A stretch of 64,000 nt of DNA, taken from the NCBI RefSeq assembly GCF_014855495.1, contig NZ_JACYFJ010000004.1, forward strand, positions 248,001 to 312,000, given 5' to 3'. This document shows, piece after piece, positions 44,390 to 52,660 of the stretch. This DNA is from Euzebyella saccharophila. GTDB lineage: Bacteria; Bacteroidota; Bacteroidia; Flavobacteriales; Flavobacteriaceae. Position numbers and translations under genes: made by a program. Numbering within the stretch: the stretch's first letter is position 1; the number at the start of each line of letters is the position of its first letter. The notes under the pieces were generated by a model. It saw only the letters and a program-made list of their open reading frames with translations, had not been told where the DNA came from and searched no databases.

Positions 44390-45526
44390 TTAAATTGCCT
44401 TTCTATCCGGTCTAAACACAACTTCCTCAATTATAAACTTAGAAGGTGCGGCAAGTGTAAAGTTGTTGTGGAATGAAATAAAATTAAGCTCCATTTTATT
44501 GTTGCGCCCCCTTTTATATTCCGTTATAACTTCAAATATCAATTTCCCCTCCTTTTGATATTCTTCAACACTTCTCTCCCCCTCAAAGGTCCTATCAAAT
44601 ACAGCATACTCTAACTTGTGGATAGCAAAATCGTTCTTACTTATATAGATAGTACCCAACGCCCGGAAGTCTTCCATCCTCCGAATTAGACCAATTTTAT
44701 ACAGTTTTTCATCGCCTAGAGAGGTTTCATGAAACTTCCTGAATGAGTGATTGGCCACTAAGTCACCATCATTCAGCACATTTACGTAATCAAAACTATT
44801 TACCCTAAAATTACGGATGGCGTCATGAACCCTCAAAATCAAGAACTCGTTACCTCCGTAAGAGGGAAGAAAAGCCTTGTCAATTATCTTCTCATAATTT
44901 AAGTAGTCATAGGCCTTAGCCGCCCTATCATTCCGTTTGAAAGCTTCATTTAATCGACTTTCATAAATACTTACTTCACTATAATTTGAATCGTTATAAT
45001 CAAAACCCGGGTCATACACCTCCAAAATGGCCTCGTTCAAGTTTAGGTATACTTCGCTGTCAAGTTGATAATCCCTTGAGTATCCCTTTTGAGAAAAACC
45101 CGAGGTTAGATAGTTAATTGGAATTCTTTCAATGGCCTTCTTTACTATTTGCCGAGCTGTCAATCTTTTTTTACGCTTAGCACTTACGACAGCTTCATCC
45201 AATGAAAAAATAGTGGTTGGTAACCTTATGATGTTAATTTCAGAAGGAGATAGTTTTGATATCGGAAAGTTCGTTAACTGATACCCCATACTTGAAACCT
45301 GAATGGTATCACCCAATTGGTAAAGGTTCTTAGGTAAGCGAAAACCTCCATCCATATTGGTAATCACACCTTTCGCTTTTCCTTTAATACGAACCGTAGC
45401 GTAGACAATTGGAATATTTGAAGTAGTTTCATAAACCCTGCCCCTAAGAAAATTCTCTTCTTGAGCATACAAAGTAATTGTCGAAAAACCGATCAACAGT
45501 ATCAACAAACATTTAAGATAGCTCAT
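44390..45526 (-). CDS. Exported carboxypeptidase-like regulatory domain protein
   Basis: About 378 residues from the ATG at 45526 (MSYLKCLLILLIGFSTITLYAQ, signal peptide). The first about 90 residues after the signal are a CarboxypepD-like Ig-type domain (LRGRVYETTSNIPIVYATVRIKG, TNMDGGFRLP), as found ahead of TonB-dependent receptors. The rest (about 250 residues) is beta-rich and not a receptor barrel, so it is a short stand-alone relative. Possibly an outer-surface or periplasmic protein. It follows the antiporter gene by 10 bases. Confidence 0.75.
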   Translation of the reverse strand: MSYLKCLLILLIGFSTITLYAQEENFLRGRVYETTSNIPIVYATVRIKGKAKGVITNMDGGFRLPKNLYQLGDTIQVSSMGYQLTNFPISKLSPSEINIIRLPTTIFSLDEAVVSAKRKKRLTARQIVKKAIERIPINYLTSGFSQKGYSRDYQLDSEVYLNLNEAILEVYDPGFDYNDSNYSEVSIYESRLNEAFKRNDRAAKAYDYLNYEKIIDKAFLPSYGGNEFLILRVHDAIRNFRVNSFDYVNVLNDGDLVANHSFRKFHETSLGDEKLYKIGLIRRMEDFRALGTIYISKNDFAIHKLEYAVFDRTFEGERSVEEYQKEGKLIFEVITEYKRGRNNKMELNFISFHNNFTLAAPSKFIIEEVVFRPDRKAI

Positions 45527-45536
45527 AATTGCTGGT

Positions 45537-46475
45537 TTACCCCAAGGTAAAATACACAAAGGTCACATATAGACCCACAAGAATTATACCATCGCGCCAC
45601 CCTAATCGCAAACCTTTAGGGAAGAAAACCAAGGGTAGGATAATAAAGGAAATACCCAACATCCAAAAAATATCGTTTTGCAATAGACCTTGATCCAAGA
45701 CCTTTACGGGCGTTATAATCGAGGTAATGCCCAGAACCGCCAAAATATTGAAAATATTGGAGCCTATGAGATTCCCTAAGGAAATTGCCTTTTCTTTCTT
45801 TATCACAGCAATGATGGATGCTGCCAACTCCGGGATACTTGTACCTATGGATACCACTGTAACCCCAATGACTCGTTCGCTCACCCCATACAGTGTAGCC
45901 AAACCTACGGCACCATTGATCAATAGTTCAGAACCGCCCCAAAGAGCCACCCCCCCTAATCCGAGAAAAAGTACCGTCTTATATAACGGAAGAGGTTCAT
46001 CATCTTCAGGAAGTTCGTCCACCACGGCAGGTTTTTGAAAACGGAGAAGATAGACCAAAAACAGAAAAAGAAAGGTTACCATAAGCAAACCTTCATACCG
46101 CACCAAAACGCCATCAAAATATATAAAACCAAAAAATACTGCAGAGGCAATCATCATCACGGGCCAATCCGTGGTATAAAAACTCTTGTTTACATCAATA
46201 CTGCCCAAAATAACGGTGACGCCCAATACCAGACCAATATTGGCGATATTGGACCCCACTACGTTTCCTAGAGCCAAATCAGGAAAGCCATCCAGGGCGG
46301 ATTTTATACTCACAATTAACTCCGGAGCTGAGGTAGCAAAGGAGACCACTGTCATCCCAATAACGATTTTAGGAATATTCAACCGCATTGACAAGGCCAC
46401 AGCAGACTTCAGTAGCCAATTACCACCGGCAATTAACAATACGAGACCTAAAACTATAAATAATGAATTTTGCAT
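45537..46475 (-). CDS. Calcium/sodium antiporter (CaCA superfamily, YrbG-like)
   Basis: 312 residues with about ten membrane segments and two alpha repeats: GNVVGSNIANIGLVLG and GNLIGSNIFNILAVLG, each preceded by a conserved FATSAPEL or IGTSIPEL motif. It exchanges Ca2+ for Na+ or H+ across the inner membrane. A minus-strand TATCTTTG element at 46495-46502 would give a leader of about 14 bases. It is upstream of the carboxypeptidase-regulatory-domain gene and probably in one operon. Confidence 0.92.
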   Translation of the reverse strand: MQNSLFIVLGLVLLIAGGNWLLKSAVALSMRLNIPKIVIGMTVVSFATSAPELIVSIKSALDGFPDLALGNVVGSNIANIGLVLGVTVILGSIDVNKSFYTTDWPVMMIASAVFFGFIYFDGVLVRYEGLLMVTFLFLFLVYLLRFQKPAVVDELPEDDEPLPLYKTVLFLGLGGVALWGGSELLINGAVGLATLYGVSERVIGVTVVSIGTSIPELAASIIAVIKKEKAISLGNLIGSNIFNILAVLGITSIITPVKVLDQGLLQNDIFWMLGISFIILPLVFFPKGLRLGWRDGIILVGLYVTFVYFTLG

Positions 46476-46502
46476 GGTTGGGTAAATATAGAAACAAAGA
46501 TA

Positions 46503-46892
46503 ATTTAAGATTTACTAAACTATCTTAAGCCAACAAATACTTACAACCAAAAAAAAATCAAGAATGATGGTTTTGGTTAAAACATGAAAATTTTTGATGG
46601 AATGACCCTTGAAAACTCAAATTTGACCTAAAAGGACCCTTCAAATATTTCGAATACGAACCCATAGAGTGTTTTATAATAACATTTAGAAACAAAAAAT
46701 AAGTAATCATAACCAAATACGAAACTACATTCATTTTATTGACTACAGTTTTGTATTTAATTTTAATAATAATTACCAATTTATTAGGAAGATATTAGCA
46801 CTCTTATATATATTGAAAAGACAATCGATTGAGGAGTACTATTTACTCAACCTTCCAAAAGAAGGCTAACCCTAAAAATCTTTAAAATTAAA
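46503..46892. other. Intergenic region, mostly featureless
   Basis: About 390 AT-rich bases between the antiporter promoter and the tiny frame at 46893. Minus-strand frames of up to 73 codons occur but have no start context or coding character. No convincing promoter for the tiny frame is visible. Confidence 0.45.
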
Positions 46893-46952
46893 ATGATCAC
46901 TATTGCAAAAATGCTTTTATTTTTTATTTCCTTGATCCTTGCAATTATCTAG
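46893..46952 (+). CDS. Candidate 19-residue hydrophobic peptide
   Basis: ATG to TAG gives MITIAKMLLFFISLILAII, almost entirely hydrophobic. Length and composition resemble type I toxin peptides such as Ibs (19 residues), but no antisense RNA is apparent. A strong terminator at 46981-47013 closes the unit, which suggests that a short RNA is transcribed here; the peptide itself may be incidental. Confidence 0.3.
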   Translation: MITIAKMLLFFISLILAII

Positions 46953-46980
46953 ATACTTTTCCAATAGGCCTATTATAAAA

Positions 46981-47013
46981 TTAGACCGCCAGCGGGCGGT
47001 CTAATTATTTTTT
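46981..47013 (+). terminator. Terminator of a short transcript near 46.9 kb
   Basis: TTAGACCGCC and GGCGGTCTAA with a four-base loop, then TTATTTTTTAT. It ends a plus-strand transcript for which the only frame is the 19-codon one. Confidence 0.85.
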
Positions 47014-47021
47014 ATATTATT

Positions 47022-47029
47022 TATATTTG
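47022..47029 (+). promoter_or_regulatory. -7 element of the 49-residue protein gene
   Basis: TATATTTG fits TAnnTTTG, 13 bases ahead of the ATG; the leader would be about nine bases. Confidence 0.45.
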
Positions 47030-47042
47030 GTAAAACCCAATT

Positions 47043-47192
47043 ATGAAAAAAAGTTTTTTCAAATTCTTGGCCAAACTAAATAAAGTCTTGCTTCCTTCTT
47101 ACACCAAAAAAAGACTGGATTTGGCAAAAGCATCTAAAATACAGTTGGCAATCATTGGTTGGCGTTATTACGTAACTACCCATGCCCTGTAA
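47043..47192 (+). CDS. Small basic protein of unknown function (49 residues)
   Basis: MKKSFFKFLAKLNKVLL opens the frame, followed by PSYTKKRLDLAKASK and IGWRYYVTTHAL. It is basic and amphipathic. I recall near-identical small proteins in other Flavobacteriaceae, sometimes misannotated as SsrA-binding protein. A promoter-like site sits directly upstream. It ends four bases before the convergent apt stop codon. Function unknown. Confidence 0.65.
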   Translation: MKKSFFKFLAKLNKVLLPSYTKKRLDLAKASKIQLAIIGWRYYVTTHAL

Positions 47193-47196
47193 AACA

Positions 47197-47718
47197 TTAG
47201 TACTTTATCAACGACTTTATAGGGTACTCCTTCAATTTTTCTGCTCCATTTAAAAAAGTAAGTTCAATTAAGAAATTACATTGAACAATTTCACCTCCTA
47301 AGCGTTTAATTAACTCACAAGTAGCCAAAGCAGTACCTCCCGTCGCCAAAACATCATCATGAACAAGTATTTTATCCCCCTTCTTAATACTATCTTGATG
47401 CACTTCTAGCATATCCTTACCATATTCCAAGTCATAGGATTGTTGAAGGGTCTTTGCAGGTAATTTCCCAGGTTTACGCACAGGAACAAATCCCGCGCCT
47501 AGTTTACTAGCGAGCAATGGGGCGAAAAAGAACCCTCTACTTTCCATACCAACCACCTTGTCTACATTTTTGTCATCTAAAAGTTCAAGTAAGGCTTTCA
47601 CAGTTTGATTTAACGCCTCTCCATTTTTGAGCAAAGGTGTAATATCTTTAAATACCACTCCTTCTTTCGGAAAGTCTTGAATATCCCTGATATATGATTT
47701 AAAGTCTATATTTTTCAT
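47197..47718 (-). CDS. apt: Adenine phosphoribosyltransferase
   Basis: 173 residues. The PRPP-binding loop VLVHDDVLATGGTALA and the ESRGFFFAPLLASKLG region are typical. It salvages adenine to AMP in the cytoplasm. Length is normal. Divergent from tRNA-Arg and convergent with the 49-residue gene. Confidence 0.95.
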   Translation of the reverse strand: MKNIDFKSYIRDIQDFPKEGVVFKDITPLLKNGEALNQTVKALLELLDDKNVDKVVGMESRGFFFAPLLASKLGAGFVPVRKPGKLPAKTLQQSYDLEYGKDMLEVHQDSIKKGDKILVHDDVLATGGTALATCELIKRLGGEIVQCNFLIELTFLNGAEKLKEYPIKSLIKY

Positions 47719-47724
47719 TTTCAG

Positions 47725-47756
47725 TTTTGCTGTAAAAGTAAAAAGAAATATATTTG
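47725..47756 (+). promoter_or_regulatory. Promoter of tRNA-Arg
   Basis: TTTTG (47725-47729), a 19-base spacer, and TATATTTG (47749-47756). One of the best matches to the Bacteroidetes consensus here; it starts transcription just ahead of the tRNA at 47771. Confidence 0.7.
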
Positions 47757-47770
47757 CACCCCGTTTATAA

Positions 47771-47844
47771 GGCCTCGTGGCGCAACTGAATAGCGCATCT
47801 GATTACGGCTCAGAAGGTTGCAGGTTTGAATCCTGCCGAGGTCA
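47771..47844 (+). tRNA. tRNA-Arg (ACG)
   Basis: Complete cloverleaf. Acceptor stem GGCCTCG / CGAGGTC (one G-T pair), D-arm with GCGC stem, anticodon stem TCTGA / TCAGA with loop TTACGGC (anticodon ACG), T-arm GCAGG / CCTGC with TTTGAAT loop, discriminator A. No encoded CCA. ACG is read as inosine-containing ICG after editing and serves CGU/CGC/CGA. The 3' 16 bases are repeated downstream at 48000. Confidence 0.97.
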
Positions 47845-47855
47845 CTACAAGTGGA

Positions 47856-47889
47856 GAACCACGTCTTTTTAGACGTGGTTCTTTGTTTT
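47856..47889 (+). terminator. Terminator of tRNA-Arg
   Basis: GAACCACGTC, loop TTTTTA, GACGTGGTTC, then TTTGTTTT. Confidence 0.9.
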
Positions 47890-47999
47890 CCGGAAAGATG
47901 GAAAGCGATAGGTTTCAATTTTTTTTAGCAAGACAAAGAACTAAGGCGATAGCTGTAGTTTTCCAATTGCAACATTTCGCTTAAAGGAAAATCGAAGGT

Positions 48000-48015
48000 A
48001 ATCCTGCCGAGGTCA
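48000..48015 (+). repeat. Exact repeat of the tRNA-Arg 3' end
   Basis: AATCCTGCCGAGGTCA, identical to 47829-47844 in the tRNA (T-stem, acceptor and discriminator), offset 171 bases. Bases further upstream do not match the tRNA. It resembles an attachment-site repeat. Confidence 0.75.
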
Positions 48016-48027
48016 AGAATAAATCTA

Positions 48028-48059
48028 AAAGCAAGCAAAATCTTAAAGCTTGCTTTTTT
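48028..48059 (+). terminator. Second terminator, after the tRNA 3'-end repeat
   Basis: AAAGCAAGC and GCTTGCTTT with an 11-base loop and a T-run. Confidence 0.75.
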
Positions 48060-48109
48060 GATTTTTTGGCCTTTTTTATTTTAAGCGTGGGGCACCAAGA
48101 AAGAGAAAT

Positions 48110-48124
48110 AATCCTACTGAGTTC
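48110..48124 (+). repeat. Degenerate copy of the tRNA-Arg 3' end
   Basis: AATCCTACTGAGTTC matches AATCCTGCCGAGGTC at 12 of 15 bases, 110 bases after the exact copy. Could be chance. Confidence 0.3.
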
Positions 48125-48390
48125 GTTTAAAGCTTAAACCCTCTATGAAAATGCAGGGATTTATTTTTTGGTTAAGACTATATCTATACCCTAACGGATG
48201 TTCAAGAAAAGATTATCAAGGATATTGGGTTGACTCCATCTTTTAAAAACCACAAAGAAGAAATTTGTTCCAAACCCCTTAACCAAAAGCCACTTCAATA
48301 GAACACCACACCCACCTTAATGAGCCATTCTTTTAAATTTTCCAAGGTTTTGAATCTATAAACCTTTAGAATTTTTGGTGTTTGAATGGA

Positions 48391-49473
48391 CTACCGCTCA
48401 AAAACGATAAACTTGCCGTCCTCTTTAATAAGCAAAACTTTTGAGCTGAACGGACTTATCACGGTTATGTTCCATCCACTTTTGTGCCTCTCCACTTTAG
48501 GGGCAACCATTTTATCTAGAACCTTCAAGGATTTTGAGTCAATTTCATCCTTTACTTTTACAAAATTGTCCCCTGCCCCTAAAAGCTTTCGGTACAACGC
48601 ATACATCTTCCATTTTATATGCTCGTCTTCAGGCAATTCAAAATCAACCTCTTTACCTACCTTTCCATCGGCAAAAAAAAGGTATCCCCAGTGCTCAGGT
48701 TCATGCATGTTGATAACCCATTGGGGCGACCATACCCAATTGTATTCTGGAAGAAATTTTCCATCGGCATCCTGTTTTCTGCTATACTTATCGTCCTTCA
48801 GCTGATAATCCCAGTTGACCCTGGAGAAGTTGATGCGCCAAAATTCATTTATAGGTACTCCGTTTTTTCTACTAGCTTCGGTTATTACCTTCCAAGGAAA
48901 TGCTATTTCAACACTCCAGCCTTTATCTATATCCTTGGGGTCGTTCAAAGTACCGTCAATGCGAACGGCCGTTTTTACCCCTTGAATATCCCAACTATCA
49001 ATTATTTTTCCATGATTCCTGTACGGTTTAGTGAGAAAAAGGTCCCACAAAGTGTTCAAGGCGTTCATTTCAAACTCATAATAATTATGGGTATCCCCAT
49101 CTGGGTCAATAAAAATTTCAAAGTCATTATTGTAAAATATGACCGTGTCCCTTTGTTTTAAAGTTGCCCAAACATGAGGCTCTTCCATTTCCGCATAGAA
49201 ATAAAGATATTCCTCATCATACAACATCTTCATCTTTGTTGAGTACGCTGGGGTTTTATCACCCTCAATATCTATATAATTGTCTGTCCATAATGCCTTT
49301 TCCCATGAAGTTTCATTGGCCATTCCATCAATTTGAATAGTATCTACGGTTTGGTATGCGATATAATTTCTAGGCGGTTCTTGTGCCTTCACCACAAAAA
49401 CAGTTTTCAAGGAAAGAAAGAACGTTTTGATCATCATTGTTACCGATAGACCAGATTTTGAAATAGTAGTCAT
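48391..49473 (-). CDS. Exported CBM9-like carbohydrate-binding family protein
   Basis: 360 residues (a start at 49437, MMIKTFFLSLK, is also possible and gives a cleaner signal peptide). The CBM9-like fold is visible: IDGMANETSWEKALWTDNYIDI, KMLYDEEYLYFYAEMEEPHVW, NNDFEIFIDPDGDTHNYYEFEMNALN, WSVEIAFPWKV. Family members bind or act on sugars at the cell surface and are sometimes encoded in polysaccharide loci, but no such locus is seen here. Carries both sugar-binding-like and unknown C-terminal parts. Confidence 0.85.
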   Translation of the reverse strand: MTTISKSGLSVTMMIKTFFLSLKTVFVVKAQEPPRNYIAYQTVDTIQIDGMANETSWEKALWTDNYIDIEGDKTPAYSTKMKMLYDEEYLYFYAEMEEPHVWATLKQRDTVIFYNNDFEIFIDPDGDTHNYYEFEMNALNTLWDLFLTKPYRNHGKIIDSWDIQGVKTAVRIDGTLNDPKDIDKGWSVEIAFPWKVITEASRKNGVPINEFWRINFSRVNWDYQLKDDKYSRKQDADGKFLPEYNWVWSPQWVINMHEPEHWGYLFFADGKVGKEVDFELPEDEHIKWKMYALYRKLLGAGDNFVKVKDEIDSKSLKVLDKMVAPKVERHKSGWNITVISPFSSKVLLIKEDGKFIVFER

Positions 49474-49645
49474 TTTAATAAATTTTGGTTTGGTTTAGCG
49501 CCAAAAGTAAAGATTAAAACCTAGAGGGTACCGGAGTTCTTTTCTTTTTACGAATGCTCCAAAATGCAATCGATATCCTTGTAACAACATTTAATTCATT
49601 AATGGTAATGTAACAATTATTACGTTCAAGCCCTTGTCTTTGTAT

Positions 49646-49653
49646 TACTTTTG
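49646..49653 (+). promoter_or_regulatory. -7 element of the YeeE/YedE pair
   Basis: TACTTTTG fits TAnnTTTG, 19 bases before the ATG. The nearest TTG is only nine bases upstream, so the -33 is uncertain. Confidence 0.4.
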
Positions 49654-49672
49654 CTGAAAAGTTTATAATTAA

Positions 49673-50230
49673 ATGGAATACATTCTCAAACCGTGGCCTT
49701 GGTACGTGTCAGGTCCTTTAATAGCTACGATTTTATTGCTTCTTCTCTATTTTGGTAAAACATTTGGCATGTCTAGCAACCTACGAACTTTTTGTAGTAT
49801 TGGGGGAGCAGGCAAGTATGCCGATTTTTTTAAGTTCGACTGGCGTAGTCAAAAGTGGAACCTCACCGTTGTTCTAGGAGCTGTAATCGGCGGATTTATT
49901 GCCGTACAATTTCTGTCTAACGGAGCGCCTATAGATTTAAACCCGGAAACGGTTGAAGACCTAAAAAAATTAGGGTTTCAAAATGCTGGAGAGTCCATTT
50001 TACCTCCTGAAATTTATAGCTGGGAGAATGTATTAACCTTAAAAGGTATGCTCATATTGTTAATTGGTGGTCTTTTGGTAGGTTTTGGAACACGCTATGC
50101 TGGGGGTTGCACCTCCGGGCACGCGATTACAGGTCTAAGTAATCTTCAACTACCGTCTCTCATTGCAGTTATTGGTTTTTTTATAGGTGGTTTGCTGATG
50201 ACCCATTTTATTCTCCCCCTAATTTTTTAA
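49673..50230 (+). CDS. YeeE/YedE family sulphur-compound transporter, first half
   Basis: 185 residues with about five membrane segments. The motif GGCTSGHAITGLS (with Cys) is the YeeE/YedE signature; the full-length protein from other bacteria has two such halves and takes up thiosulfate. The second half is encoded directly downstream, so here the transporter is split in two. Inner membrane. Function inferred from the family: thiosulfate or related sulphur uptake. Confidence 0.88.
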   Translation: MEYILKPWPWYVSGPLIATILLLLLYFGKTFGMSSNLRTFCSIGGAGKYADFFKFDWRSQKWNLTVVLGAVIGGFIAVQFLSNGAPIDLNPETVEDLKKLGFQNAGESILPPEIYSWENVLTLKGMLILLIGGLLVGFGTRYAGGCTSGHAITGLSNLQLPSLIAVIGFFIGGLLMTHFILPLIF

Positions 50231-50233
50231 TTG

Positions 50234-50647
50234 ATGAAGTTTCTAAAATTTTTACTTGTAGGAGTATTTTTTGGAATTGTTTTGGTTAAATCCGAAGCTG
50301 TTTCTTGGTACCGTATTTTTGAAATGTTCAAGTTTCAGTCTTTCCATATGTATGGCATTATAGGATCTGCCGTGTTGCTAGGAATCACAATTGTATATAC
50401 CATCAAAAAAACAAAGCTGAAGAGTATTGAAGGAAAGGAAATTTACCTCCCTCCAAAGGACAAAAGTGTGACCCGATATTTGTTGGGTGGTAGCATTTTT
50501 GGATTAGGATGGGCACTTGCGGGAGCTTGCCCCGGACCCATGTACATATTGGTAGGAACTGGGGTTTTAAGTATGCTTGTCGTAATAGCGGGAGCCGTTT
50601 TGGGTACTTTTCTCTACGGGGTTTTTCGGCATAAACTCCCCCATTAA
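50234..50647 (+). CDS. YeeE/YedE family (DUF6691) transporter, second half
   Basis: 137 residues from the ATG at 50234, three bases after the stop of the first half. Membrane segments and the motif GWALAGACPGPMY are those of the second YeeE/YedE half (DUF6691). Co-translation with the first half is likely. It ends seven bases before the convergent clpS. Confidence 0.88.
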   Translation: MKFLKFLLVGVFFGIVLVKSEAVSWYRIFEMFKFQSFHMYGIIGSAVLLGITIVYTIKKTKLKSIEGKEIYLPPKDKSVTRYLLGGSIFGLGWALAGACPGPMYILVGTGVLSMLVVIAGAVLGTFLYGVFRHKLPH

Positions 50648-50654
50648 GTTAACT

Positions 50655-50930
50655 TTAGACAATTTCCGCACTCAGGCCCGCTCGCAATAGTTTGCTGCAA
50701 CGAGGTTCCAAATCTTTGTATTCACCCGTTTTTACCGTACACTTACCGTTATAATGTACGATAATGGAGCATTGTTCCGCTTGCTCCGGGGTATGATCGC
50801 AAACATCGATCAGGGTTTCAATAACGTGGTCAAAGGTGTTTACATCATCGTTAAAAAGAACAATTTCATTTTGTTTAACAACCTCTTCCTCTAAAAATAA
50901 ATCTTCTAAAATCTTTTCCCTCGTACTCAT
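50655..50930 (-). CDS. clpS: ATP-dependent Clp protease adaptor ClpS
   Basis: 91 residues. The core LFNDDVNTFDHVIETLIDVC binds N-degron residues; CTVKTGEY follows. It delivers N-end-rule substrates to ClpAP/ClpCP. It is the last gene of a five-gene operon (DUF1599-BT_3928-tpiA-prmA-clpS), an order I recall from other flavobacterial genomes. Confidence 0.93.
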   Translation of the reverse strand: MSTREKILEDLFLEEEVVKQNEIVLFNDDVNTFDHVIETLIDVCDHTPEQAEQCSIIVHYNGKCTVKTGEYKDLEPRCSKLLRAGLSAEIV

Positions 50931-50962
50931 ATCTTTTTCATTTTAGACGTGCAAGACACTTT

Positions 50963-51799
50963 CTAAAATACGTATTTTACTGCTACCCAATTGTTTCTGG
51001 AAATATTTTTTTCAAATTTTAATCCACAGCTGTTACATATTTCGGAAATCGCAAAAATATCATCTTCATAGAAGCCACTTACAAAAAGTATGCCGTTGGG
51101 TTTAAGACACTTTGCATATGCAGGAATGTCATTTATCAAAATATTACGGTTGATATTGGCCAAAACAACATCGTACATTTTGTCACTATTCAAGAGGCTT
51201 ACATCGCCTTCAAAAACGGAAATCTGCACCTTATTTCTTTCAACATTTTCCACTGCATTATGGTAACACCAATTATCAATATCAATAGCCTCTACATTGG
51301 CTGCCCCTTTCATGGCCGCTAATATGGCCAAGACACCGGTTCCGCTACCCATATCCAAAACGGACTTCCCTTCAAAATCATGATCTATGATCATTTGAAG
51401 CATCATATGGGTTGTCTCGTGATGACCTGTACCAAAGCTCATTTTGGGCTCAATAACAATATCATAGGTCACCTGAGGCTTTTCATGAAAGGGAGCCCGT
51501 ACTGAGCATTCCTCTCCCACAAGAATTGGATTAAAATTCGCTTCCCAAGTGGCATTCCAATTTTCTTGCTCAATCTCTTTTTTTTCAAAAGAAATAGTAA
51601 AATCGGTATTCTTAAGAATATCTATGGAGCCCATCATTCCTTCTTCAAACTCTTCCTTTTGAATATAGGCTTGTACACCTGTTTCATTTTCAACAAAACT
51701 TTCAAAACCTACTTCTCCCAATTCTGCAATTAAAATATCGGTAGCTGGCTGAAGCGGTAAAACGGTAAAACTATATTCTATGTAAATGGTATTCTCCAT
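50963..51799 (-). CDS. prmA: Ribosomal protein L11 methyltransferase
   Basis: 278 residues. N-terminal substrate domain and C-terminal Rossmann-fold methyltransferase: FGTGHHETT, LDMGSGTGVLAI (SAM loop), ANINRNIL. It trimethylates L11 of the large subunit. Between tpiA and clpS with short gaps. Confidence 0.95.
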   Translation of the reverse strand: MENTIYIEYSFTVLPLQPATDILIAELGEVGFESFVENETGVQAYIQKEEFEEGMMGSIDILKNTDFTISFEKKEIEQENWNATWEANFNPILVGEECSVRAPFHEKPQVTYDIVIEPKMSFGTGHHETTHMMLQMIIDHDFEGKSVLDMGSGTGVLAILAAMKGAANVEAIDIDNWCYHNAVENVERNKVQISVFEGDVSLLNSDKMYDVVLANINRNILINDIPAYAKCLKPNGILFVSGFYEDDIFAISEICNSCGLKFEKNISRNNWVAVKYVF

Positions 51800-51859
51800 A
51801 CAAAATCAAAGAGGAGTGCAGAACACTCCCCTATTAAGTTATTATGTGTCATCAATTTT

Positions 51860-52609
51860 TTAGATAGCCCCAATGATGGCCACGAAATCATCGGCTTTTA
51901 AAGAAGCCCCTCCAATTAGTCCGCCATCTACATCTGGCTTACCAAAGATTTCCTTTGCATTGGCAGGCTTTACACTACCACCGTACAAAATGGAAACATT
52001 TCCGGCAATTGTGGCATTATAGGCTTCCGTAATGGTCTTACGGATAAATGCATGCATCTCCTGTGCTTGTTCCGGAGAAGCGGTTTCTCCCGTTCCAATG
52101 GCCCAAACCGGCTCATACGCTAATATAATGCTGCTCCATGCCGATGCATCTAGAGAGAACAAGGCATTCTTCAATTGGCTCTCTACAACATTAAAATGAT
52201 TACCGGATTTTCTATCTTCCAGCTCTTCTCCAAAACAGAACATAACTTTCATGTTCTTGTCCAAGGCAGCTTTTACCTTTTGTGCTAATATTTCATCATC
52301 TTCCTTAAAATAAGCCCTTCTTTCTGAGTGGCCTAAAATGACAGTTTCCACTCCAATGCTAAGAAGCATGTCTGCTGAAATCTCACCCGTATACGCCCCG
52401 CTTTCTGCAAAGTGCATATTTTGCGCAATTACTTGAATTACGGAAGACTCCAAAGAACGAACAGCTCCAGCCAAATTAACAAAAGTAGGGGCTACCATCA
52501 CTTGGGCATTGGTATCTGGCAGTTTTGCAGCTAATTCCGTTAATAATGCTTCGGTCTCCGCCGCATTCTTGTTCATTTTCCAGTTTCCGGCAACTATTTT
52601 GCTTCTCAT
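51860..52609 (-). CDS. tpiA: Triosephosphate isomerase
   Basis: 249 residues. Catalytic Lys in GNWKMN, His in LGHSERR, Glu in LAYEPVWAIGTG, phosphate loop near YGGSVKPAN. Interconverts dihydroxyacetone phosphate and glyceraldehyde-3-phosphate in glycolysis. Length is normal. Third gene of the operon. Confidence 0.97.
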   Translation of the reverse strand: MRSKIVAGNWKMNKNAAETEALLTELAAKLPDTNAQVMVAPTFVNLAGAVRSLESSVIQVIAQNMHFAESGAYTGEISADMLLSIGVETVILGHSERRAYFKEDDEILAQKVKAALDKNMKVMFCFGEELEDRKSGNHFNVVESQLKNALFSLDASAWSSIILAYEPVWAIGTGETASPEQAQEMHAFIRKTITEAYNATIAGNVSILYGGSVKPANAKEIFGKPDVDGGLIGGASLKADDFVAIIGAI

Positions 52610-52660
52610 TTTATTTTAATTTTTAGTGTTCATGGTTAAATAAATATGGCCGTTTGAAAA

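Larger units (their letters stand above)
47845..48390. other. tRNA-downstream region with decayed repeats, no gene
   Basis: 546 bases holding two terminators and two copies of the tRNA 3' end (one exact, one degraded). No coding frame with support. It looks like the remains of a rearrangement at the tRNA. Confidence 0.5.

Noticed and set aside
46558-46779. Minus-strand 73-codon frame in the intergenic region
   Set aside because: AT-rich, random-looking composition with no promoter or known family; not supported.
47721-47918. Minus-strand 65-codon frame across the tRNA-Arg gene
   Set aside because: It is antisense to a perfect tRNA cloverleaf and its terminator; no coding features.
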